A stretch of 5,065 bases of DNA, taken from NCBI GenBank assembly GCA_003543035.1, contig DPJL01000467.1, forward strand, positions 418-5,482. The letters run 5' to 3'. The notes beneath the pieces were generated by a model, which was not told where the DNA came from, did not search any database, and was given only the letters and a program-made list of their open reading frames with translations. Every line of letters begins with the position of its first letter. Within the stretch, counting starts at the first letter, position 1. Made by a program: the position numbers and the translations under genes. Shown in pieces: positions 1-5,014 of this stretch. The DNA comes from Micromonosporaceae bacterium. Lineage in GTDB: Bacteria; Actinomycetota; Actinomycetes; Mycobacteriales; Micromonosporaceae.

Positions 1-1
1 C

Positions 2-385
2 TCCGGCGGCCTGTGGGAGGAGGTGTGCGGCGAGCTGGCCGAGCAGTTGCGCGGCGACGGCGCGACCGTGCACAGCGAGGCCGGCGAGTGGGGTCAGGAG
101 CTGGTTGCCGCGCTGGGCGAGGTGGCTCTGCGGTTCATCGGCGTCGACGGGTCGCGGTGGATGCTGCGCGGGGTGGTGGCCGGCCCGCCGGACCGCGCCA
201 GGTACAGCGCCGTCGCCCTGCGGGATCTGGTCAAGGGCACGGTCGTGGTGCGGGGCAGCCAGCCGATGCCGGTGCGCACGCCGCTGCCGATCGAGCTGCC
301 GGACGCCATCGCCGAGCACATCGCGCAGCAGGGTCGTACACCAGTCCAGCAACGCGGTGTCGCGCAGCGTACCCGGGCGCGGTAG
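2..385 (+). CDS. DUF3710 family protein, C-terminal part (5' end outside window; 3' end probably chimeric)
   Basis: The frame is open from the window edge and reads SGGLWEEV, then RFIGVDGSRWMLRGV, a TVVVRGSQPMPVR stretch and a proline-rich end with LPIELPDAIAEHIAQQG. This matches from memory the C-terminal half of the actinobacterial DUF3710 family, with its GVDG-RW-LRGV core and VVVRG--PMP motif. The family has no settled biochemical function; its genes often sit near dut and potassium-uptake genes. The protein starts upstream of the window. The last ~17 codons (about 335-385, up to the TAG at 383-385) do not look like DUF3710; they are the antisense of an mfd-like frame on the other strand, so the natural C-terminus is probably lost around 320-345. 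The neighbours here (mfd and glmM pieces) are not its usual partners. Family identity is fairly secure; the 3' end is not. Confidence 0.8.
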   Translation, partial: SGGLWEEVCGELAEQLRGDGATVHSEAGEWGQELVAALGEVALRFIGVDGSRWMLRGVVAGPPDRARYSAVALRDLVKGTVVVRGSQPMPVRTPLPIELPDAIAEHIAQQGRTPVQQRGVAQRTRAR

Positions 386-853
386 CGAGATCGTCTCGCC
401 GGCCGGCTTGTACACGGCCTCGGGGTGGAGCCTCTTCAGCCGCAGCTGCTTCGAGTCCGGCAGGACGATCGGAGAGAAGCGGATGTGCCGGCCCTGCAGC
501 CCGACGTCGGTCAGCCCGTAGGCGCGGACGAGGAGGCGGAACCGGGCCACCGCGGCGAGGTTCGACACCGGAGCCGGCGGATCGCCGTACCGGTCGGTCA
601 TCTCGGCGACGACCTCCGCCAATCCCTCAAGGGTGCGCGCGGACGCCAGCTTGCGGTACATCTCCAGCCGCAGCCGCTCCACGCCGATGTACTCGTGCGG
701 CAGGTTGGCGTCGACCGGGAGGTCGATCCGGACGTCCGCCGCGGAGCCTTCGTCCTCGGGCAGCTCGCCCTTGAAGGACTGCACCGCCTCGCCCACCATC
801 CGGACGTACAGATCGAAGCCCACGCCCTCGATGTGGCCGGACTGCTCGCCGCC
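320..853 (-). CDS. mfd: Transcription-repair coupling factor Mfd, C-terminal fragment
   Basis: Read on the minus strand, this stretch gives GGEQSGHIEGVGFDLYVRM, then VRIDLPVDANLPHEYI, ERLRLEMYRKLAS, MTDRYGDPPAPV, a RHIRFSP strand, QLRLKRL and finally LRDTALLDWCTTLL. This is the order found in Mfd from the end of the RecG-like translocase module through the C-terminal TRCF (D7) domain. Mfd is a cytoplasmic DNA translocase of over 1100 residues that removes stalled RNA polymerase and recruits UvrA. Only about 170 C-terminal codons are present: no RNA-polymerase-interacting domain, no helicase motifs and no start of its own. The fragment continues in frame from the glmM start at 1825. Its native stop codon is not seen, because around 320-345 the sequence switches to DUF3710 on the opposite strand. 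The identity is confident from motif order. The fragment cannot be a working Mfd. Confidence 0.88.
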
Positions 854-1825
854 GAGGGTGAAACCACCGGCCTTCATCGCCTCCAGCACATACCGGTCGC
901 CGACCTTGGTCTCGACGAGGTTGATGCCCGCTTCCCGCATCGCGATTCTGAGGCCCAGATTGCTCATCACGGTCGCCACGACGGTGTCCTCGGTCAGCGT
1001 CCCGGCTTCGCGCATGGCCAGCGCCAGGATCGCCATGAGTTGGTCACCGTCCACTTCGGACCCGGAGGCGTCCACCGCGAGACAGCGGTCGGCATCGCCG
1101 TCGACGGCCAGACCCAGATCGGCACCATGCTCAAGCACGGCGGCCTTGATCGAGTCAAGATGGGTTGCGCCGCAACCGTCGTTGATGTTCAACCCATCCG
1201 GCTCCGCGTGAATCGCGATCACCTCGGCACCGACCTGACGGAACACCTCCGGCGCTATGTCGCTCGCCGCACCGTTGGCGCAGTCGAGCACGACCTTGAG
1301 ACCGTCCAGCGGATGCGAGGCCGCGGCCACCAGGTGAGCCAGGTAGTGCTCGGCACCATCCATCAGCTCGTGCACCCGGCCGATGCTCGCGCCGGTGGGC
1401 CGCTGCCACCCGTTGCCACCGCTGTTGATGAGCACCTCGATGGCGTCTTCGATGTCGTCGGGGAGCTTGTGCCCGCCAGCCGCGAAGAGCTTGATTCCGT
1501 TGTCGGGCATGGGATTGTGGCTCGCCGAAACCATCACGCCGAGGTCGGCCTTCACCTCACCGGTGAGGAAGGCGACGCCCGGGGTCGGCAACACTCCGAC
1601 GCGGACGACATTGGCCCCCGCGCTCGTCAGCCCGGCCACCACGGCAGCTTCCAGCATCTCCCCACTGGCCCGCGGATCCCGGCCGACCAGAGCCAGCGGC
1701 GTGTGACTGCTGTCCGCGGCCACCAGGGTGCGGACGGCGGCCACCGCGATGGCCATGGCGAGCTCCGGGCTGAGGTCGGCGTTGGCCAGACCTCGAACGC
1801 CGTCGGTGCCGAAGAGACGACCCAC
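830..1825 (-). CDS. glmM: Phosphoglucosamine mutase GlmM, truncated: C-terminal domain replaced by Mfd sequence
   Basis: GlmM interconverts glucosamine-6-phosphate and glucosamine-1-phosphate in the cytoplasm, feeding UDP-GlcNAc and peptidoglycan synthesis. I choose a GTG start (1825-1823) because it gives the family N-terminus GRLFGTDGVRG and has AGGTGG six bases upstream. Visible sites are the phosphoserine loop SASHNP with Ser102, the metal loop DGDADR at 242-247, and the sugar-specificity loop GGEQSGH at 325-331; these positions agree with E. coli GlmM. Normal GlmM is about 445-450 residues and ends with a phosphate-binding domain carrying an RPSGTEP-type motif. Here, right after GGEQSGHI (codons to 830), the frame runs on as Mfd, so about 115 residues of domain 4 are missing and the product should be inactive. 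Upstream lie rpsI and rplM, the standard actinobacterial order. No strong promoter is visible between the rpsI terminator and the GTG, so expression may depend on read-through. Confidence 0.92.
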
Positions 1826-1870
1826 CGCGAGCCACCTTTCTGGGGAGGAGCTTTGGAAGGGATGAATGCC

Positions 1871-1913
1871 AAAAGCCGGGCCACTCCTGCTTGTGGCAGG
1901 AGCAGACCCGGCT
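1871..1913 (-). terminator. Intrinsic terminator downstream of rpsI
   Basis: On the minus strand an outer stem AGCCGGG/CCCGGCT (1913-1907 with 1880-1874) encloses a perfect inner stem CTCCTGC/GCAGGAG (1902-1896 with 1890-1884) around a five-base loop. The two stems are separated by a small internal loop of three bases on each side. A run of four T (1874-1871) overlaps and follows the stem. It starts 16 bases after the rpsI stop codon and ends 46 bases before the glmM start, so it would end the rplM-rpsI transcript and partly insulate glmM. The plus strand has no T-run after the hairpin, so the terminator looks one-directional. Confidence 0.8.
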
Positions 1914-1928
1914 GTCAGCTGGCGTATA

Positions 1929-2432
1929 TCAACGCTTCGAGTACTGGGGAGCCTTACGGGCCTTCTTGAGACCGTACTTCTTGCTCTCCTTGACCCGCGC
2001 GTCACGGGTGAGGAAACCGGCCTTCTTCAGCGCCGGGCGGTCGTCGACGTCGAGCTCGATCAGCGCCCGGGCAATGGCCAGTCGTAGCGCGCCGGCCTGG
2101 CCGGTGATGCCGCCACCGTGCAGGTTGGCGACAACGTCGAGCTGCTCGGCCTTCTCCGAGATCACCAGCGGCTCGCGCACGGACTGCTGCGCCACCTTGC
2201 TCGGGAAGTATTCGGAAAGCTCCCGGCTGTTGCAGGTGATCTTCCCTGTGCCGGGGATCAGCCGGACCCGGACGATGGCCTGCTTGCGGCGGCCCACGGT
2301 CTGGATCGGGCGCTCGCCACGGAACTTCGGCGGGGCCTTGGTGACGGGAGCGGGCGCGGGCGTGGGCGTCGTCGCAACAGCGTCGGCAGCCTCAGCGACG
2401 GCGGCCGGGCTCGGCACGGCAGTCTCGGTCAT
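1929..2432 (-). CDS. rpsI: 30S ribosomal protein S9
   Basis: S9 is a primary component of the small subunit head; its C-terminal tail reaches the P-site tRNA. The 167-residue product has an Ala/Pro/Thr-rich N-terminal extension of about 40 residues, common in actinobacteria, then the conserved core: QTVGRRKQAIVRVRL (44-58), GTGKI (61-65), HGGGITGQAGALRLAIARAL (105-124) and LTRDAR--ESKKYGLKKAR ending in KAPQYSKR (160-167). The terminal SKR, which touches P-site tRNA in known ribosomes, is intact. I choose the ATG at 2432 because GAAGGA lies seven bases upstream. A GTG at 2456, overlapping the rplM stop as GTGA, would add eight residues but has no comparable ribosome-binding site. The gene begins 20 bases after the rplM stop, so the two are cotranscribed and probably translationally coupled. 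Confidence 0.97.
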   Translation of the reverse strand: MTETAVPSPAAVAEAADAVATTPTPAPAPVTKAPPKFRGERPIQTVGRRKQAIVRVRLIPGTGKITCNSRELSEYFPSKVAQQSVREPLVISEKAEQLDVVANLHGGGITGQAGALRLAIARALIELDVDDRPALKKAGFLTRDARVKESKKYGLKKARKAPQYSKR

Positions 2433-2452
2433 GGTGTTTCCTTCGTCCGCGC

Positions 2453-2896
2453 TCACTGCGCGATCTGCTTGATCTCGAAAGGCTTCGGCTGCTGCGCGGC
2501 ATGCGGGTGCTCTGGGCCTGCGTAGACCTTGAGCTTCGTGATCACCTGACGGCCCAGCTTGTTGTGAGGGATCATGCCCTTGACCGCGAGCTCGATGGCG
2601 CGAGCCGGGTTCTTGGTGAGCAGCTCCTCGTAGGAGGTGGCGCGCAGACCGCCCGGGTAACCCGAGTGGCGGTAGGCGAACTTGGTCGCACGCTTGTTGC
2701 CGGTCAACGCCACCTTGGCGGCGTTGATCACGATCACAAAGTCGCCGGTGTCGACGTGCGGCGCGAAAATGGGCTTGTGCTTGCCGCGCAAGAGAGTCGC
2801 GGCGTGGGTGGCGAGCCGGCCCAGCACGACGTCAGAAGCGTCGATGACGTGCCATTGACGCTCGATATCACCCGGCTTCGGGCTGAACGTACGCAC
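2453..2896 (-). CDS. rplM: 50S ribosomal protein L13
   Basis: L13 is an early-assembly protein of the large subunit that binds 23S rRNA. The 147-residue product shows the family in order: TFSPKPGDIERQWHVIDASD (3-22), VVLGRLAT (23-30), LLRGKHKP (35-42), DTGDFVIVINAAKVALTGNK (49-68), YRHSGYPGGLR (75-85), the PARAIELAVKGMIPHNKLGR stretch (97-116) and LKVYAGPEHPHAAQQP (122-137). Length and motifs are normal. I choose the GTG at 2896 because actinobacterial L13 usually starts VRTFSPKPGDI and AAGG lies seven bases upstream. An upstream in-frame extension to about 2971 would add 25 residues unlike L13. It is the first gene of the leftward rplM-rpsI operon and is divergent from narK. Confidence 0.97.
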   Translation of the reverse strand: MRTFSPKPGDIERQWHVIDASDVVLGRLATHAATLLRGKHKPIFAPHVDTGDFVIVINAAKVALTGNKRATKFAYRHSGYPGGLRATSYEELLTKNPARAIELAVKGMIPHNKLGRQVITKLKVYAGPEHPHAAQQPKPFEIKQIAQ

Positions 2897-2940
2897 AGGT
2901 TTACCTTGTCTGGTCGTCGGACTGAATACAGAAATTCTGC

Positions 2941-2955
2941 CGCTCCGGGGGAGCG
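2941..2955 (-). promoter_or_regulatory. Hairpin in the rplM 5' leader
   Basis: CGCTCC-CCC-GGAGCG is a perfect six-base-pair GC stem with a three-base loop, about 45 bases upstream of the rplM start. Downstream of it, at 2929-2939, is a further 11-base palindrome CAGAATTTCTG. Both would lie in the leader RNA if the promoter proposed at 2981-3009 is right. L13 leaders with regulatory structure are known in other bacterial phyla; whether this one binds L13 or a regulator is unknown. Confidence 0.35.
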
Positions 2956-2980
2956 CGTGTCGCTCGCGCAACAGCGGTTA

Positions 2981-3009
2981 ACGATACCTGGGTCGCAGGC
3001 ACAGGGCAA
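2981..3009 (-). promoter_or_regulatory. Candidate vegetative promoter of rplM-rpsI
   Basis: On the minus strand TTGCCC (3009-3004) and TATCGT (2986-2981) are spaced by exactly 17 bases; each matches the sigma-70/HrdB consensus at four of six positions. The start point would fall near 2974, leaving a leader of about 78 bases before the rplM GTG. A second, weaker option closer to the gene is GCGACA with CAGAAT at 18-base spacing. This is read from base pattern only. Confidence 0.4.
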
Positions 3010-3030
3010 AACCGGGGCCGCGAGGCCCGG
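3006..3030 (-). terminator. Terminator-like hairpin upstream of rplM, facing leftward
   Basis: Minus-strand CCGGGCC-TCGC-GGCCCCGG (3030-3012) forms a seven-pair GC stem with one bulged G, directly followed by TTTT. On the plus strand no T-run follows. Its position would stop transcripts running antisense out of narK before they reach rplM. The T-run overlaps the proposed rplM -35 box, so at most one reading, or a compact insulator-plus-promoter arrangement, is right. Confidence 0.35.
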
Positions 3031-3081
3031 CTCACAGCCTACATTGCGCTTCGGTGCGGCAGTTTTCACCTGGCGGGTACA

Positions 3082-3101
3082 TACCGCGGAACACCACGGT
3101 A
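3082..3101. promoter_or_regulatory. Imperfect inverted repeat upstream of narK, possible operator
   Basis: TACCGCGG-aaca-CCACGGTA has eight-base arms with one mismatch, centred about 36 bases before the narK start. Its size and position suit a dimeric regulator. It does not resemble the 16-bp repeat beside the MarR gene. I cannot assign a protein to it. Confidence 0.3.
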
Positions 3102-3117
3102 ATCACATGTTCGTAAC
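3102..3117 (+). promoter_or_regulatory. Candidate GlnR-type box upstream of narK
   Basis: ATCAC-ATGTTC-GTAAC fits the actinobacterial GlnR pattern gTnAC-n6-GnAAC at every position except the first, weakly conserved g. GlnR controls nitrogen assimilation genes, including nitrate and nitrite uptake and reduction, so a site before a nitrate/nitrite transporter would be sensible. It lies only nine bases before the narK ATG, closer than usual for an activator site, which would favour repression or a leaderless transcript. A match this short can occur by chance. Confidence 0.3.
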
Positions 3118-3126
3118 TTCGCCGCC

Positions 3127-4443
3127 ATGACCGCACGCACTTTGACCGAATGGAACCCGGAAGACGCCTCCTTTTGGGCGTCGACTGGCCGCCGCATCGC
3201 CCGGCGCAACCTGATCTTTTCGATCTTCGCGGAGCACCTGGGTTTCTCGGTGTGGACGCTGTGGAGTGTGGTGGTCGTCGCCCTGCCGCCGGCGCTCTTT
3301 CCCTACACCGTGGATCAGAAGTTCTGGCTGGTCGCGCTGCCGAACCTGATCGGGGCGCTGATGCGGTTGCCCTACACCTTCGCGGTCACCCGATTCGGTG
3401 GGCGCACCTGGACGGCGCTCAGCGCACTCTTCCTGTTGATCCCGCTGGGCGCGCTGATCTTCGCGGTCACCACACAGCCCGCCTATTGGGTCGTTCTCGC
3501 GTGTGCGGCCACGGCCGGCTTCGGCGGCGGGAACTTTGCCTCCTCGATGACGAACATCTCGTTCTTCTATCCGGAGAAGGAGAAGGGCACCGCCTTGGGC
3601 CTCAATGCGGCCGGCGGCAACATCGGCATCTCCACGATGCAGCTCTTCGTGCCGCTGGTGATTTCAGCGGGGCTGGTCTATGGCGGGCTGATGTGGCTTC
3701 CCCTCGTGCTCGCTTCCGCGATCGGCGCTTACTTCTTCATGAACAACCTCGCGGTGGCGAGAGCGCCGTTCAAGGCTCAGTTCGCGACGGTCAAGCGGGC
3801 GCACACGTGGATCATGTCCTTTCTTTACATCGGTACCTTCGGCTCCTTCCTCGGTTATTCGGCGGCTTTCCCCCTGGTACTCAAATTGCAGTTCCCGAAT
3901 GCACCGGTCTGGAAGCTGGGCGCTACCGCGATGATCACGCTGGCCTTCACCGGCCCGCTGGTGGGCTCACTGGCCCGGCCGCTCGGTGGCTGGCTCTCCG
4001 ACAAGATCGGCGGTGCTCGGGTGACTGCCGCCTGCTTCCTGATGATGGGGATCGGCTCGTACGGGGTCGTCACCGCCACCGGAGCCAAGAACATGGCTCT
4101 CTTCCTCGCATCCTTCTGGCTGCTGTTCACGGCCGCCGGAGCGGGCAACGGGTCGACCTACCGGATGATCCCGGCCATCTTCGCCGCGAAGTCGCCGGAT
4201 CTGGCGACCGCCAAGCGGGAGTCGGCGGCGACCCTGGGCATTGCCGGGGCGATCGGAGCGCTGGGCGGCTTCTACCTGCCTCGCGCGATCAGCGACTCGA
4301 TCAAGGCAACCGGGGGTATTGAGACCGCGTTCACCTGGTTCGGGGTGATGTACGGAGCCTGCCTGGCCGTAACGTGGTGGTGCTACCTGCGCCGGCGGGT
4401 GCTGGTGGAGCGCGTGCCGAGTCTCGCCCATGCGACCGTTTAG
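3127..4443 (+). CDS. narK: NarK/NasA-type nitrate/nitrite transporter (MFS, NNP family)
   Basis: This 438-residue inner-membrane protein belongs to the nitrate/nitrite porter branch of the major facilitator superfamily. About twelve hydrophobic segments are visible, starting near residue 30. The first nitrate signature lies at 132-168 (FGGGNFASSMTNISFFYP, KGTALGLNAAGGNIG) and the second at 337-351 (AGAGNGSTYRMIPAIF region). Arg80 in segment 2 (GALMRLPYTF) and Arg284 in segment 8 (GSLARPLGGWLSDKIGG) sit where the two substrate-binding arginines of E. coli NarK are found. Length is normal and nothing is broken. It may import nitrate for assimilation or respiration or exchange it for nitrite; sequence alone does not decide. 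The ATG at 3127 gives a typical short cytoplasmic N-terminus, but no Shine-Dalgarno sequence precedes it, which suggests a leaderless mRNA or coupling to the upstream mini-ORF. A MarR gene follows in the same direction. No nitrate or nitrite reductase gene is in the window. Confidence 0.93.
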   Translation: MTARTLTEWNPEDASFWASTGRRIARRNLIFSIFAEHLGFSVWTLWSVVVVALPPALFPYTVDQKFWLVALPNLIGALMRLPYTFAVTRFGGRTWTALSALFLLIPLGALIFAVTTQPAYWVVLACAATAGFGGGNFASSMTNISFFYPEKEKGTALGLNAAGGNIGISTMQLFVPLVISAGLVYGGLMWLPLVLASAIGAYFFMNNLAVARAPFKAQFATVKRAHTWIMSFLYIGTFGSFLGYSAAFPLVLKLQFPNAPVWKLGATAMITLAFTGPLVGSLARPLGGWLSDKIGGARVTAACFLMMGIGSYGVVTATGAKNMALFLASFWLLFTAAGAGNGSTYRMIPAIFAAKSPDLATAKRESAATLGIAGAIGALGGFYLPRAISDSIKATGGIETAFTWFGVMYGACLAVTWWCYLRRRVLVERVPSLAHATV

Positions 4444-4459
4444 AGTTGAAGTTTCAACT
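4444..4459. promoter_or_regulatory. Perfect 16-bp inverted repeat, probable MarR operator
   Basis: AGTTGAA-GT-TTCAACT is a perfect palindromic repeat beginning at the base after the narK stop codon and 51 bases before the MarR ATG. Size, spacing and the TTGAA/TTCAA half-sites are typical of operators bound by MarR-family dimers. A TAACAT sequence at 4467-4472 could be a -10 element just downstream, so binding would block the promoter, giving autorepression of the MarR gene. Binding is inferred, not shown. Confidence 0.7.
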
Positions 4460-4510
4460 AATCAGGTAACATGGTGAGGAGACCAAGAACCGGTAATTAG
4501 AGTGGAACCC

Positions 4511-5014
4511 ATGACAGCCCCTGCAATCAGAGCAACGAAATGGCTCAGCGACGCCGAACAGCGGGCCTGGCGCAGTTATCTTGCCGCCAACCGCCTGCTC
4601 GCCCTGGAGTTGGAAAAGGGCTATCAGCGGCATGGGCTGTCCAGTTCGGACTATGAGGTGCTGGTTCATCTCTCCGAGGCGCCCGAGCGGCGGCTGCGCA
4701 TGTGGGAGTTGGCAAAGGGAACGCTGCTTGAGAAGAGCCGGCTCTCCCACCAGATCACGCGGATGGAGCGGGCGGGCTTGGTACGCCGGGAAAGTTGCCC
4801 TGGCGACCGGCGGGGGCAGTTCGCCGTTCTCACCGAGCACGGCTGGGACACCATCCGCCGGGTCGCGCCTTCGCACGTGGAGCAGGTGCGGGCTTTCTTT
4901 ATCGATCGGCTGAGCCCGGACCAGGTACAAACGTTGACGGAGATCTTCGCCCCAATGGCGGAAGATCTCCGTCAGCAATGCCCGAAGGACGAGGACGTTA
5001 CAGATCCTGAATGA
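4511..5014 (+). CDS. MarR-family winged helix-turn-helix transcriptional regulator
   Basis: The 167-residue product has the MarR layout. An N-terminal dimerisation helix region (about 12-40) is followed by the winged helix (about 45-115), with LSSSDYEVLVHLSEAP, a positioning helix MWELAKGTLLEK, the recognition helix around SRLSHQITRMERAGLVRR (76-93) and the wing with GDRRGQFAVLTEHG (98-111). C-terminal helices at 118-156 complete the dimer interface. Such proteins usually act as ligand- or redox-responsive repressors of themselves and of neighbours; the ligand cannot be told. The two cysteines (96 and 157) do not form a recognisable redox motif. The start is uncertain: ATG at 4511 and GTG at 4502 are in frame and neither has a good ribosome-binding site; GAGGAG at 4476-4481 is too far from both. 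The gene follows narK by 67 bases with a perfect operator between them. Control of narK is possible but unproven. Confidence 0.9.
   Translation: MTAPAIRATKWLSDAEQRAWRSYLAANRLLALELEKGYQRHGLSSSDYEVLVHLSEAPERRLRMWELAKGTLLEKSRLSHQITRMERAGLVRRESCPGDRRGQFAVLTEHGWDTIRRVAPSHVEQVRAFFIDRLSPDQVQTLTEIFAPMAEDLRQQCPKDEDVTDPE
4935..4974. repeat. Strong inverted repeat inside the 3' end of the MarR gene
   Basis: TGACGGAGATCTTC (4935-4948) and GAAGATCTCCGTCA (4961-4974) are perfect 14-bp complements. They are separated by 12 bases that extend the stem by GCC/GGC past one bulge, leaving a CCAAT loop. The RNA stem would be about 17 pairs. It lies in codons for TEIFAPMAEDLR, 38 bases before the stop codon. No T-run follows, so it is not a classic terminator. 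It could stabilise the 3' end of the mRNA or slow polymerase, or be a chance product of coding. Confidence 0.75.

Larger units (their letters stand above)
2..1825 (-). other. Single open frame joining glmM, mfd and antisense DUF3710 sequence
   Basis: From the GTG at 1825 the minus-strand frame has no stop all the way to the left window edge, at least 608 codons. Codons 1-332 are GlmM, codons from about 325 to 500 are Mfd, and codons beyond about 500 are the exact antisense of the DUF3710 codons, which encode nothing recognisable. The long openness over DUF3710 is explained by codon-aligned antisense in GC-rich DNA, where TTA, CTA and TCA codons are rare. An automatic gene caller would probably report one large protein here and may name it phosphoglucosamine mutase. 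The composite is best read as a chimera, not as a natural multidomain enzyme. Confidence 0.85.

Noticed and set aside
13..774. Plus-strand open frame of 253 codons at the left end
   Set aside because: It is Arg/Gly/Ala-rich with no motif, runs out of frame through DUF3710 and then antisense to mfd. The DUF3710 frame is the recognisable one.
830..1825. A natural bifunctional GlmM-Mfd enzyme
   Set aside because: The join removes the GlmM phosphate-binding domain and all Mfd motor domains, leaving neither activity, and it falls exactly on a motif coded in both genes. This is better explained by chimerism.
425..1969. Plus-strand open frame of 514 codons across the mfd/glmM region
   Set aside because: It is the antisense of clear GlmM and Mfd coding sequence. 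Its composition (His-, Arg- and Gly-rich, no known motif) is typical of shadow frames in GC-rich DNA.
3150..4322. 390-codon plus-strand frame inside narK
   Set aside because: It is the +1-type shadow of the narK frame, lacking hydrophobic segments or motifs, while the narK frame carries the full transporter signatures.
4471..4500. Nine-codon mini-ORF (MVRRPRTGN) before the MarR gene
   Set aside because: An AGG lies upstream, but nothing else supports translation. It probably just covers the 5' leader or promoter of the MarR gene.
4454..4978. Minus-strand open frame of 174 codons opposite the MarR gene
   Set aside because: It is antisense to a clear MarR wHTH protein, with no recognisable domain and no ribosome-binding site.
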